Assembly (NCBI RefSeq): GCF_042647465.1
Contig: NZ_JBHRVN010000010.1
Reading direction: 5' to 3' (one strand)
Origin: Wagnerdoeblera intermedia
Lineage (GTDB): Bacteria > Pseudomonadota > Alphaproteobacteria > Rhodobacterales > Rhodobacteraceae
DNA: 64,000 nucleotides
Under the pieces are notes generated by a model, which was not told the origin of the DNA, made no database searches, and saw only the letters and a program-made list of their open reading frames with translations. Below are positions 44,799 to 53,870 of this stretch, one piece after another. How positions within the stretch are numbered: the first letter of the stretch is position 1; each line of letters starts with the position of its first letter. The position numbers and the translations under genes were made by a program.

Positions 44799-45185
44799 AC
44801 TATTGCTGCCAAAGCAATTGGGCGCCCGCACATGTCCGGCAGGATGCTCTCAATCGATGGTATGCGCTTTCAGCCGCCGGGTTCGACCGGGGTTTCCTGA
44901 TCCCTGCGGCAGCCCTTACTCTGCCACCATTTCGCTTTGCCCTCGCCAGACCGCATCAGTTTCAGCATGGCCCGGATCGCTCGGGCCATAGGGTTCGTCA
45001 GTGCGCCTGCAGCCACTTTTTCAGGTTTTACCGCCGGATTCGGCGGGAAAAACCAACCAACCGAGGAAGCAATCCGCCATCCGGTCCCGCGCGATCGTGA
45101 TGGAGCGGCCTGAGGAAGGAAACCTTAAGCCGTTTCACCCGTTCTCCCATAGGACAACCACAGGCAGCAGCAGGAGGCAGTGTCT
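44799..45185. other. Intergenic region without recognised gene
   Basis: About 390 bases between the catabolic island and the oxidase cluster. A short TTGCT-GCCAA-AGCAA hairpin lies just after the iclR stop (about 44802). Small frames exist but none has a recognisable domain or a good ribosome-binding site. The AGGAGG near 45173 belongs to the next gene. The promoter of the oxidase cluster must lie here, but no clear hexamers were found. Confidence 0.5.
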
Positions 45186-45914
45186 ATGTCAGGAGAAGCG
45201 CAGGCACAGTCCGTCCCCTATTGCGGCCCGGCGCCAGGGCCTGAGGCGGTCTTGAGCAGCTGGAACACTGACCCCGCGCTGCTGATGGCGCTTGCGGCTG
45301 GGCTGATAGCGGGGCTCACGTATTCAAATCGGCGCGGGGTGTTCCTGCTGGCCTGGGGCATGATGGTTCTGGCCTTTGTCTCACCGCTCTGTGCGCTGAG
45401 TTCAGCGTTCTTTGCCGCCCGGGCGCTGCATCACATTGTGATCCTTGGCGTCATCGCCCCCTGCCTCGCCATCGCTTTGCCGCTCAGGGGGGGTGGCGCC
45501 GCGCCCGCATTTGCTGTCAGCCTACTGGCGCTGATCGCCTGGCATCTGCCGGTTGTCTATTCGGCCGCCTGGAACAGCGCGGTGGTCTATTGGCTGATGC
45601 AGGGCCTTTTGCTGCTTCCGGCCTGGGGGTTCTGGTCGGCGGCACTGGCAGCCGACCGCAACGAAGAAGGGTTTGCAATCGCCGCAATGATCGGCGCGCT
45701 CGCCGGGGTCATGGGGCTGATCGGCGCGGTTCTCACCTTCTCAACCCAGCCGCTTTACAGTGAGCATCTTACCGCGACGCTGGCCTTTGGTGTCGATCCC
45801 CTGTCTGATCAGCGGGCCGCCGGGCTTTTGATGTGGGTGCCAGGCCTGCTGCCCACGGGGATCCTTGCGGCTCTGCTGGCGCGGCGGACATGGGCGCGGG
45901 GGCTTGCAGCATGA
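45186..45914 (+). CDS. CtaG-type cytochrome oxidase assembly membrane protein
   Basis: A 242-residue integral membrane protein of the caa3-type CtaG_Cox family, involved in building heme-copper oxidases. It has a short polar N-terminus (YCGPAPGP and SSWNTDPALL) and about six to seven membrane segments, with FVSPLCALSSAFFAARALHH as the family signature and ALIAWHLPVVYSAAW. ATG 45186 with AGGAGG eight bases upstream is chosen over GTG 45180. It heads the oxidase cluster and overlaps the next gene by four bases. Confidence 0.8.
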   Translation: MSGEAQAQSVPYCGPAPGPEAVLSSWNTDPALLMALAAGLIAGLTYSNRRGVFLLAWGMMVLAFVSPLCALSSAFFAARALHHIVILGVIAPCLAIALPLRGGGAAPAFAVSLLALIAWHLPVVYSAAWNSAVVYWLMQGLLLLPAWGFWSAALAADRNEEGFAIAAMIGALAGVMGLIGAVLTFSTQPLYSEHLTATLAFGVDPLSDQRAAGLLMWVPGLLPTGILAALLARRTWARGLAA

Positions 45915-46399
45915 TCGCTGCGCTGAAGTTTCTGCATATCGCGGGGCTCGCCTCATGGTGCGCGGCGCTGATCGCTTTGCCGCTTCTTTTGCGGGGCTAT
46001 AGTGGTGCAATCGGGCAAAGAGAGTTTGAGCGGTTCAGGCTGCTGACCCATATTGGCTATATCGGATTTGCCACACCTGCCGCGCTGATCACGGTGGCCG
46101 CAGGCACGGGGCTTATTTTCTCAGCCGGGGTCTTTGCGCCATGGTTGCTCATCAAACTGGGCTTTGTGGCCGCGATGGTCCTGGTCCATGCGTGGTTCGG
46201 CCATATGATCCAGCGCTCAGGCGAGGAAAAGCGGGGGCACTGGCGTGCAGGACCGCTTCTGGGGCTGACTGTCGTTTTACCCCTGATGGCCTTGGTCCTG
46301 GGGCTGGTTCTGGTGAAACCAGACGCAGCCGCCCTTCTTGATCTGATCCCGGATCAGTTTTTATCGCCGCGCATCTCCGATGCGGGAGCTGCGCCGTGA
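45911..46399 (+). CDS. CopD/HemJ-like membrane protein
   Basis: 162 residues with four membrane segments. The N-terminus LKFLHIAGLASWCAALIALP has the histidine and tryptophan pattern of CopD/HemJ-like proteins, and a second histidine lies in LVHAWFGHMIQRSG. The start overlaps the ctaG stop as ATGA. A role in copper or heme supply to the oxidase is plausible from context but not shown. Confidence 0.65.
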   Translation: MIAALKFLHIAGLASWCAALIALPLLLRGYSGAIGQREFERFRLLTHIGYIGFATPAALITVAAGTGLIFSAGVFAPWLLIKLGFVAAMVLVHAWFGHMIQRSGEEKRGHWRAGPLLGLTVVLPLMALVLGLVLVKPDAAALLDLIPDQFLSPRISDAGAAP

Positions 46400-46911
46400 T
46401 CGGGGCCTTCCGCCTGGGTGCCCAGCCCGTAGTCAAAGACCAGCTTGCCACCGTGCCAGCCGGTCATGCCCGTCATCCCGGTCGCCAGCAGCGAGGCAAG
46501 GAAGCCGAAGGGCAAAACGGCGGCGACCGGATCCTGCAACCGCAGACCCCAGTTGAGGCCGAGAACCGAAAGCAGCATCACTGCCAGAATGAAATGCGTC
46601 CAGCTTGCGGCCCGGATGCGAATGCCCGGGACCAACAGCAGCTCTGCTGTGCCCGCTGCACCGGCCAGCAGGCCCATGAAAAAGCCCACTCCCGCTGCCC
46701 AGAGCGCCACGCGCGGCCAGAACAGATCCCCTGCCCACCAGTAAAGCGCGTCTGCCCCGAGAGTGCAGACACAAAGCGCGATGGGAAAGGTTACCAACAT
46801 GGCATGGATCGGGTGACCGGCCACCGCGATTTTGGATTCAGTGCGATGAAAGCTGCGGTGTTCGTGGATCGGATCGCGCAGACGGCGACGGAACCTTTTG
46901 GGCTGGGGCAT
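46354..46911 (-). CDS. DUF2231 membrane protein
   Basis: 185 residues on the minus strand, inside a cluster otherwise on plus. The DUF2231 signature is IAVAGHPIHAMLVTFPIALC near residue 28, followed by four hydrophobic segments. It overlaps the CopD-like gene tail to tail by 46 bases and lies head to head with subunit II. Conserved sequence marks it as real. Its function is unknown; such proteins often accompany respiratory or metal genes. Confidence 0.8.
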   Translation of the reverse strand: MPQPKRFRRRLRDPIHEHRSFHRTESKIAVAGHPIHAMLVTFPIALCVCTLGADALYWWAGDLFWPRVALWAAGVGFFMGLLAGAAGTAELLLVPGIRIRAASWTHFILAVMLLSVLGLNWGLRLQDPVAAVLPFGFLASLLATGMTGMTGWHGGKLVFDYGLGTQAEGPDHGAAPASEMRGDKN

Positions 46912-46917
46912 GACAGG

Positions 46918-47652
46918 TTGCTCTCCTCAGGGCATCAGGCGCGTTCCGCCGCCCTGATAAAACGGGTGGCAGCGCGGCTGGTTCCACTTCCGGTGGTGGC
47001 GCTGCTGGCGGGCTGTCGCGGCCCGCTCTCAACGCTTGAGCCGATGGGACCGGCAGCCAGTGAAATCGCGCAGCTTTGGTGGGCCATGCTGATCGGCTCA
47101 GCCCTGATCACGCTTCTGGTCATGGGGCTGGTGTGGCGCGGATTCTCAAGCCGTAGCGCGGAAGGCCCGTCAGAAGGGTTCTGGACCCGCTGGATGGGCC
47201 TGGGCTTTACACTCACCATCCTGGTGCTTGTGGTCGGAGCCGGGATCCGCACCGGAGAGCGGATGCAACCCCATCCCTCCGTCGATGTTGTGCGGGTCGA
47301 GGCCATCGCCCGCCAGTGGGAGTGGCGCTTTCGTCAGCCCGGAGCGGACGGAGAACTGATCGAGACACGGGCGCGGCTATACATCCCCGCCGGTCGGCCG
47401 GTTGATGTGGTGATCCGATCCGAAGATGTGATCCATGCCTTCTGGGTCCCGCAGCTTGCGGGCAAAATGGATGCCGTTCCGGGGCGGGAGAATGTTTTGC
47501 GTCTGCAGGCGGATGCGCCCGGAATCTATCAGGGACGATCGGCCGAATTTTCCGGCGTGGGCTTCGCCGGGATGGTCTTCGAGGTCGTCGCCTGGGAGGG
47601 ACAGCCTCCCGCTTTCATGGACAAAGACCCGGACGAAGGGACGACCGAATGA
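46918..47652 (+). CDS. Heme-copper oxidase subunit II without CuA ligands (quinol oxidase type)
   Basis: Subunit II with a lipoprotein-like signal (LVPLPVVALLAGC), two membrane helices and a periplasmic cupredoxin domain. The CuA binding loop is YQGRSAEFSGVGFAGM: both cysteines are Ser and the histidine is Phe, exactly as in quinol oxidases of the CyoA type (pattern SxxxSGxGFxGM). An upstream histidine in DVIHAFWVP remains. It therefore probably takes electrons from quinol and not cytochrome c. The start is uncertain: TTG 46918 or GTG 46966. It overlaps subunit I by four bases. Confidence 0.85.
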   Translation: MLSSGHQARSAALIKRVAARLVPLPVVALLAGCRGPLSTLEPMGPAASEIAQLWWAMLIGSALITLLVMGLVWRGFSSRSAEGPSEGFWTRWMGLGFTLTILVLVVGAGIRTGERMQPHPSVDVVRVEAIARQWEWRFRQPGADGELIETRARLYIPAGRPVDVVIRSEDVIHAFWVPQLAGKMDAVPGRENVLRLQADAPGIYQGRSAEFSGVGFAGMVFEVVAWEGQPPAFMDKDPDEGTTE

Positions 47653-50114
47653 CCGAGCCGCAGCCCAACCCGCCGCAATCCGCCCTGCGCCTGCACCGTG
47701 AACTGAGTGAGGTCTGGGGCCGCCCCTCCGGGCTGCGCGGTGTGCTGATCTCGGTCAATCACAGCGAGTTGGGCCTGCGCTTTATGATCGCGGCCTTTCT
47801 CTTCTTTGCCATTGCCGGATGCCTGGCCATGCTGATCCGGGCGCAGCTGGCCACGCCCGGTGGCGCTTTCCTCGACACCGCGCTTTATAACCAGTTCTTC
47901 ACCATGCACGGCAGCCTGATGATGTTCATGTTTGCCGTTCCGCTGCTGGAGGGCCTGGGCATGTATCTGTTGCCGAAGCTGCTTGGCAGTCGCGATCTGG
48001 CCTTTCCGCGTCTCTCCGCCTTTGGCTGGTGGTGCTATTTCTTCGGCGGGCTGATCCTGCTGAGCGCGCTGGCGGCAGGGGTCGCCCCGGATGGCGGCTG
48101 GTTTATGTATACGCCGCTCAGCTCAAAAACCTACAGCCCCGGAATCAATGCCGATGTCTGGCTTCTGGGCATTACCTTTGTTGAGATTTCCGCCGTCGCC
48201 GCCGCCGTTGAGATTACGGTCACTGTCCTGAGACTGCGGGCGCCGGGGATGAAGCTGACGCAGATGCCGCTCTTTGCCTGGTATATGCTTGGCACCTCAG
48301 CGATGATGCTGGTGGGCTTTCCTCCGCTGATCCTGGCCTCGATCCTGCTGGAACTTGAACGTGCATTCGGATGGCCGTTTTTTGATGTCACCCGTGGCGG
48401 TGATCCGCTGCTCTGGCAGCATCTTTTCTGGCTCTTTGGCCACCCGGAGGTTTATATCATCTTCCTGCCCGCAGCCGGGGCGATCTCAACCATTCTTCCG
48501 GTGATGGCGCGCACGAAGATCCTTGGTTATGGCGCGATCGTCTCGGCCATCCTCGGGCTCGTGTTTTTGTCCTTCGGCCTGTGGGTGCATCACATGTTCA
48601 CCACCGGCATTCCCCATATGGCACTGGCGTTCTTTTCTGCGGCCTCAGCGCTCGTGGCGGTGCCAACGGCGGTTCAGATTTTCGCCTGGATCGGCACGCT
48701 GTGGAAAGGCCGTCCGGAAATGAAGCTGCCGATGCTGCATCTGATGGGCTTTTTCTCAACCTTTGTCATGGGCGGACTGACCGGCGTTATGCTGGCCATC
48801 GTGCCTTTTAACTGGCAGGCGCATGACACTGCCTTCGTGACGGCGCATCTGCATTACGTTCTGATTGGTGGCTTTGTATTTCCGATGATGGCCGCCGCCG
48901 TCTATTGGATGCCGCTGTTTACCGGAAGGTCTGCGCTGCGCGGGCCTGGCGTTATGGCCTTCTGGATGATCCTGATCGGCTTTCACGGCACGTTTTTTCT
49001 GATGCATCTGACCGGGCTGATGGGAATGGCGCGGCGCATCAGCAGCTATCCGGATAATCCCGAATGGATCTGGCTGAACCTCTCCAGTTCGTTCTTCAGC
49101 TTCATCATGGCGGCAGGATTTGCGCTTTTTGCGCTCGATCTTCTTCTGCAATGGCTCTTCGGGCCGCGCGCGCGCCGAAATCCCTGGGGGGCCGGGACGC
49201 TGGAATGGGCCATGCCACTGCCCGCGCCCGATTACAATATCGCCTCCCTCCCCCTGCCCGGCCAGTCTGCGCTTGAGATTGCGAGAGGGGAAGGCCTTTT
49301 ACCGGGGGCCCCGCGCGGGCGTCGTGAGGTCCTGGTGGTTGAGGCCCTCAGCGGGGCGCCGCGCCATGTGGCCATCCTGCCCGGCAACAGCGCCCTGCCG
49401 ATCCTGAGCGCCTCTGTCATCGGCGGTTTTGTCCTTCTGATGCTGGGCGGACTCTATGCTGTTGCCGCATCTGCGCTCGTGGTGGTGACGGCTGTATTGT
49501 GGCAATGGCAGCGCTGGATGGGCAGTGCGCGCAGCGAAGATCTGATCGCCGCGGCCCCCGGTCTATTTCTTCCCGTTCATCATGAGGTGCCCGACAGCCT
49601 CGCCCGCAGCGGTCTGGTCTGCCTGCTGATCGCCAATGCTTCACTTTTCGGCTGTTTCCTGTTTTCCTTGGGCTTTTTGTCCGTCATTGCACCGAACTGG
49701 CCGGCCCCTCCATCTGAATTGGCCAAGGCGAGTGGCCTGATTCCAGCCGCCATTCTGGTCATATCCCTGCTGCTCGCCGCCCTGCTTGCCAGAATGAAAG
49801 AAGCGGCGGGTGCGCTGATGGCGCTGCCCGCTTTGCTTGCCGCACTCGCCGCGGCAGGCGCGCTGGCGACAGTCCTGGATGATCCGGGCGCCCATGCCCG
49901 CAATGCGCTGCGGGCGGCCGCAGTTGGCTATATTGCGCTGCATTGCGTGATCTCTGCCCTGCTGGCGGCGCTCTGCGTGCTGCAGCGCCGGGACGGGCGG
50001 ATTGCCCGGGGCAGAACAGGGGCCGCCCCGATCTGGCGCATCTGGCAGGATTACACCACCGTCACCGCCCTTGTTCTGATCGCAACGGTGGCCCTTCAGG
50101 AGGGATTTTTATGA
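47649..50114 (+). CDS. Heme-copper oxidase subunit I with long C-terminal membrane extension
   Basis: 821 residues, against about 530-560 for a plain subunit I. Heme and copper ligands are seen in FTMHGSLMMFMF, WLFGHPEVYIIFLP (His-Tyr pair and proton-channel Glu), WVHHMFTTG and HLHYVLIGG. The D-channel asparagine motif GNW is replaced by GMY. The last ~270 residues hold seven or so hydrophobic segments, including HHEVPDSLARSG, and correspond to a fused, diverged subunit III. Next to a CuA-less subunit II this forms a probable quinol-oxidising terminal oxidase. Confidence 0.9.
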   Translation: MTEPQPNPPQSALRLHRELSEVWGRPSGLRGVLISVNHSELGLRFMIAAFLFFAIAGCLAMLIRAQLATPGGAFLDTALYNQFFTMHGSLMMFMFAVPLLEGLGMYLLPKLLGSRDLAFPRLSAFGWWCYFFGGLILLSALAAGVAPDGGWFMYTPLSSKTYSPGINADVWLLGITFVEISAVAAAVEITVTVLRLRAPGMKLTQMPLFAWYMLGTSAMMLVGFPPLILASILLELERAFGWPFFDVTRGGDPLLWQHLFWLFGHPEVYIIFLPAAGAISTILPVMARTKILGYGAIVSAILGLVFLSFGLWVHHMFTTGIPHMALAFFSAASALVAVPTAVQIFAWIGTLWKGRPEMKLPMLHLMGFFSTFVMGGLTGVMLAIVPFNWQAHDTAFVTAHLHYVLIGGFVFPMMAAAVYWMPLFTGRSALRGPGVMAFWMILIGFHGTFFLMHLTGLMGMARRISSYPDNPEWIWLNLSSSFFSFIMAAGFALFALDLLLQWLFGPRARRNPWGAGTLEWAMPLPAPDYNIASLPLPGQSALEIARGEGLLPGAPRGRREVLVVEALSGAPRHVAILPGNSALPILSASVIGGFVLLMLGGLYAVAASALVVVTAVLWQWQRWMGSARSEDLIAAAPGLFLPVHHEVPDSLARSGLVCLLIANASLFGCFLFSLGFLSVIAPNWPAPPSELAKASGLIPAAILVISLLLAALLARMKEAAGALMALPALLAALAAAGALATVLDDPGAHARNALRAAAVGYIALHCVISALLAALCVLQRRDGRIARGRTGAAPIWRIWQDYTTVTALVLIATVALQEGFL

Positions 50115-50446
50115 GCTGGCCGGTACAGGCACTCCTGGGGCCCGGCCTTTGGGCGCTGGCTTTCGCGGGGATCTATTCCCTTCACGGTGTCGGCTGTGCC
50201 TGGGGCTGGCCCGCCAGACCCGCGCCTTTGGGAGATCTTCAAAGCTTCACGCTGATCTCTCTCTGGCTGATCGCACTGATCGGCGCGGCCCTGATCCTGT
50301 GGCGCAGCCCTGAAGGGAAAGGCATTAGCGGAGATATCGTCAAAGCGGGGGGCTGGATCGGCCTTGTCTCGACCGCATTGACGCTCTTTCCCGTCCTGGG
50401 CCTGAGCGGCTGTGAACTGACAGCGGGGATAACAGGCATTGAATAA
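50111..50446 (+). CDS. Small membrane protein of oxidase cluster
   Basis: 111 residues with three hydrophobic segments (ALLGPGLWALAFAGIYSLHG, FTLISLWLIALIGAALILW and WIGLVSTALTLFPVLGLSGC). I do not recognise the family. It overlaps the subunit I stop as ATGA and is followed by a terminator, so it is the last gene of the oxidase operon and probably a subunit or an assembly partner. Confidence 0.7.
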   Translation: MSWPVQALLGPGLWALAFAGIYSLHGVGCAWGWPARPAPLGDLQSFTLISLWLIALIGAALILWRSPEGKGISGDIVKAGGWIGLVSTALTLFPVLGLSGCELTAGITGIE

Positions 50447-50464
50447 ACGGCGTTACATATAAAG

Positions 50465-50497
50465 AAAGCCCGGAGATCCTTTGGATCTCCGGGCTTT
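50465..50497 (+). terminator. Strong rho-independent terminator
   Basis: AAAGCCCGGAGATCC, loop TTT, then GGATCTCCGGGCTTT form a perfect 15-bp stem 18 bases after the last oxidase gene. The A/T ends let it act in both directions, also for the convergent cold-shock gene. Confidence 0.9.
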
Positions 50498-50595
50498 AAC
50501 TCTCCTGCCCGACCACAACTAGTGTGGTCTGTCCTGAAAGAAGCCTTCAGGCGGGATCAGACGTGCTGATCCGCAGGGCAGGATAAATCTTTGTC

Positions 50596-50802
50596 TCAGG
50601 CGAGACGAACGTTGCCAGCCGATTCACGACCGTCACGGCCGGTTTCGATGTCGAACGAGATCTGCTGACCTTCGGTCACGCTGCGGATGCCTGCGCGCTC
50701 GAGAGCCGAGATGTGCAGGAAAACGTCGTTCTTGCCGCCTTCCGGAGCGACGAAGCCGAAGCCTTTGGTTGCGTTAAACCATTTCACGGTGCCCATAGCC
50801 AT
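50596..50802 (-). CDS. Cold-shock protein, CspA family
   Basis: A 68-residue RNA-binding protein: GTVKWFNATKGFGFV (RNP1) and DVFLHISALERAG (RNP2) are intact. Length and motifs are normal. The start is ATG 50802 behind AAAGGAACT. The 198 bases upstream up to the IS5-type element hold the expected leader, with no other gene. Confidence 0.95.
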   Translation of the reverse strand: MAMGTVKWFNATKGFGFVAPEGGKNDVFLHISALERAGIRSVTEGQQISFDIETGRDGRESAGNVRLA

Positions 50803-51000
50803 CGTGGAGTTCCTTTTCTAAACGCCACCCGCAAAATGCGATGGCCCGGCAAGCGCGATGATCGAGAACTGCGCCGAAAGACCAGGCCCAAAAAACGTAA
50901 CTGCAAATACAAGATACGCTTTCAGCCCGTCGATAACAAGAGGAAATGAGAAATAAACTCTGACCCCGCGCGAAATTCCGCGAAGCCGGTGTGTCCTTAA

Positions 51001-52357
51001 CAGGGTGCTGATTTAGTCTCGGGCTGAGGACATTGTCCTTTGCTGTTCGAAGACGCCGGTTTGTTCATCTGGTTTTGCTGGCGTGTTTGGCCTGCTCGTA
51101 ACGCCATTTTCGGTTCATTCTGCGAGCAGCCTCGGCAGTCTGGCCAGATTTCCTGCGGCAAGCGTCATGATGAAGCGGGCACGTGCGCGTTCGATACCTC
51201 GAAAGGCGGTTTGGGCGGCACCCCCGACGGTTTTGGCCCAGCCGAAAGCCTCTTCGATACGTTTGCGATGCCGGAGAGACAAGGCGTAGCCGTTGTGACG
51301 GGTGGTGCGCCCATCGATGGCGGAATAGCGCGACTTCTGCGCGATATGCGGGGTGACACAGGCTTGGCGCAGGTCGGCAACGAACTCTGCCGCATCATAG
51401 CCCTTGTCGGCGCCGAGCGTCAGCCGCCGTGTCGAGCCCGGCGAATGGCGGTGGATCATGTCGATCGCGGCCTGCCGCTCGGCCCGACCGGTCGCAGGCG
51501 TCAGGTCCGCCTGAACAATCAGGCCGCTGCGGTTCTCCATAAGACCATGGCCGATGAAACACAGCGCGGCACCTGCGCCGGGTGCCTTCTTGTAAAGCCG
51601 CGCATCCGGATCCGTTGTCGAAGCGTGGGTTGCATTCGAGCGCTTCTCGCCCCTGAAGTCGACTTCGGCATTGCGGGGAGTGGGTTGGGTGCGGGGCATC
51701 GGATCGGACTCGGTCGTGGTGGGCTGGTCATTGGCGGCAGTGTCAGACTTTGGCGGATCGCCGGGATCATCATCGCCCTGCGTTCCTTCGGTCTTTGGCC
51801 GGAAGCTCTTCATCGACGCCCAGGCTTTGACCAGCGTGCCATCAACCGAGAAGTGCTCGTCCGACAGAAGCGGCTTCACTTCGCGATGGGCAAGGATCGC
51901 CGCCATGACCTTGCGTGACATCTCGGTGTTCAACAGACGGTCACGGTTCTTTGTGAACACCGTCGGCACCCAGACCGGGTCATCAATCCCAAGACCCACA
52001 AACCACCGGAACAACAAGTTATACTGCATCTGCTCCATCAACTGACGCTCGGACCGGATAGAAAACAGGATCTGGATCAGGCTGGCCCGGATCAGTCGCT
52101 CCGGTGCGATCGAAGGCCGGCCGAAGTCGGTATAAAGCGTTGCAAACACCTCATCCAGGCTGGCCAGTGCGGCATTCACCACCTGCCGGATCTTGCGCAG
52201 AGGATGGCGCGCAGGGATCCGCGCTTCAAGATCGATATAGCTGAACAGCGACCCGCTCGTCTCGTCACTTCCCCGCATGATCACCCCAGCATGTTATCTG
52301 CAAAGGGTGAACCATGTTCCGCAATCCGCGTCCAGGCCCGACTATTTCAGCACCCTG
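51001..52357 (-). mobile_element. IS5-family element, complete
   Basis: Imperfect inverted ends CAGGGTGCTGATTTAGTCTC at 51001 and, reverse-complemented, CAGGGTGCTGAAATAGTC at 52357. Length 1357 bp. The flanks ttaa and ctct do not form an obvious duplication. Its right end is joined directly to the IS110-type element, as in the remnant at 2866-3366. Confidence 0.88.
51115..52284 (-). CDS. IS5-family transposase
   Basis: 389 residues: the N-terminal DUF772-like region SIAPERLIRASLIQILFSIR, then the DDE core with FSVDGTLVKAWAS, GADKGYDAAEFV and RKRIEEAFGWAKTVGG. Lengths and motifs are intact, so it may be active. It gives the full-length reference for the broken copy at 2866-3294. Confidence 0.92.
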   Translation of the reverse strand: MIMRGSDETSGSLFSYIDLEARIPARHPLRKIRQVVNAALASLDEVFATLYTDFGRPSIAPERLIRASLIQILFSIRSERQLMEQMQYNLLFRWFVGLGIDDPVWVPTVFTKNRDRLLNTEMSRKVMAAILAHREVKPLLSDEHFSVDGTLVKAWASMKSFRPKTEGTQGDDDPGDPPKSDTAANDQPTTTESDPMPRTQPTPRNAEVDFRGEKRSNATHASTTDPDARLYKKAPGAGAALCFIGHGLMENRSGLIVQADLTPATGRAERQAAIDMIHRHSPGSTRRLTLGADKGYDAAEFVADLRQACVTPHIAQKSRYSAIDGRTTRHNGYALSLRHRKRIEEAFGWAKTVGGAAQTAFRGIERARARFIMTLAAGNLARLPRLLAE

Positions 52358-53870
52358 CTCTCATGATCGCCGTCAACAAATTTGTCATGCCAATCCGGTC
52401 GACAGTGCCGATTGTGACGTTTTGTGGATGCACAGAGTAGGAGACGGAACTGAGACGACGGTTGAGCAGGCTCTCATACGCGGGTTGGTTACCGCATGAC
52501 CGTGGTTTCGTCTTGGGGCTGCCTCGGTCTAAAGATCGGGCGTCGACAATGTCGGCCCATAACAGGGTACGAGGATTCCCCACCGCGTTCCGTCCCCAAC
52601 CCTGTGCATCGGTCTGGAGCAGGCAATGTCTGTATGGCCTTTCAGTGAGCGGCGGGCGCGACCTGGCGAGCGATGGCCCATATGAAACCCGCCATTTCAC
52701 GGGCGATCGCGGTTGTTGCCACGACCTTCGGCTTGCCGGCGGCCATGAGGTGGCGATAGCGCTGGCACATGCGCAGCTGTCCCTTCCAGGCAATGTCGCG
52801 CACTGATTGAGGCAGGTGCTCGATACGATCGAGAAGCTTGCGGCTCACCCGCGCCTGCATTCGATAGCTCCAGGCACCTTCGATCAGGACGCGACGGGCC
52901 AATCCACTCCCTGCCTTGGTGATGCCGCCCCGGCGGATGCTGGCACCACTCGAGTGCTCCGATGGCGTCAGGCCGAGGTAGGACATCAATTGCCGTGGAT
53001 TGTCGAACCGATTGAAGTCTCCGACTTCGGCCACCACCGTGACGGCCACGACAAAGGCGACGCCCCGCATGGCCTGCACCGCCTCCACAACCGGGGCGAG
53101 GCTCCATGTCGGCAACAGCTGCAGGATCTGATCGGTCAGTCGCTCGACACGCGCTTCCGCGTCCGTCATCGCATGGATGTAGTCCTGCAAGACGATCTGT
53201 TGTGCGGGGTGATCAAAGCGCACCGTCGTGAGCCACCTGCGGTAAGCCTTCGTCCAGCCTTTCTTGCCCGGATAGTTCCGCCCATGGCGCAGCAGAAAGC
53301 CCTGCATATGCTGCCGCGCCTTGCCTGCAACCCGTATGGCCGTGGCTCGTGCCCGAACAAGATCGCGCATCGCTTCATGAGCAGCATCAGGGACCCAGAC
53401 GGCAGTCAATTCCCCAGCTCTATGCAATTTCGCCAGCATCAGCGCATCGCGCCGGTCTGTCTTCACCCGGTCACCGGCCTTCACCGGGATCAGGGACGGT
53501 GCAACCACAATGCACTCATGCCCCAACTCGACCAGTTGTCGGTGAAGACCATATCCGCATGGGCCAGCCTCATAGCAGAAATGAAGCTGCGCGCCATTTG
53601 AAGCCAGCTTCTCGACCAGCTTGCGCACGTGGTCAGGGCGATTGGGCACAGTTCCGAGGCTGCGGACTTCTCCGCCTCTTTCCCCGACTGCGACCCCAAC
53701 CGAGATCGTTGCCTTATGGACATCCAGCCCGATGAATATGCTACGCTGCATTTGGTCTCTCCCCCATTCTTGAGGCTCGGCACCAGCAAGACTGGAGCAA
53801 CCCTCGAATGCAGAATGCAGTGGGAGAGGCCGCCGACCCAGTCAGTTCACACAGCGATCATCGGGTCTAA
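52358..53870 (-). mobile_element. IS110-family element, copy 2
   Basis: It extends from the IS5 end to tcgggtctaa at 53870, where similarity to copy 1 stops. It carries about 284 conserved non-coding bases (52358-52641) downstream of the transposase and 119 upstream. A few substitutions separate it from copy 1, and the IS5/IS110 junction is the same in both places. Confidence 0.75.
52642..53751 (-). CDS. IS110-family transposase (DEDD), copy 2
   Basis: 369 residues with D10 (GLDVHKATIS), E61 (CYEAG), D99 and D102 (KTDRRDA) and the serine motif TPSEHSSG, all intact. It differs from copy 1 at a few positions, for example His in place of Tyr12 and Phe-Cys in place of Ser-Cys before Tyr60. Confidence 0.92.
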   Translation of the reverse strand: MQRSIFIGLDVHKATISVGVAVGERGGEVRSLGTVPNRPDHVRKLVEKLASNGAQLHFCYEAGPCGYGLHRQLVELGHECIVVAPSLIPVKAGDRVKTDRRDALMLAKLHRAGELTAVWVPDAAHEAMRDLVRARATAIRVAGKARQHMQGFLLRHGRNYPGKKGWTKAYRRWLTTVRFDHPAQQIVLQDYIHAMTDAEARVERLTDQILQLLPTWSLAPVVEAVQAMRGVAFVVAVTVVAEVGDFNRFDNPRQLMSYLGLTPSEHSSGASIRRGGITKAGSGLARRVLIEGAWSYRMQARVSRKLLDRIEHLPQSVRDIAWKGQLRMCQRYRHLMAAGKPKVVATTAIAREMAGFIWAIARQVAPAAH

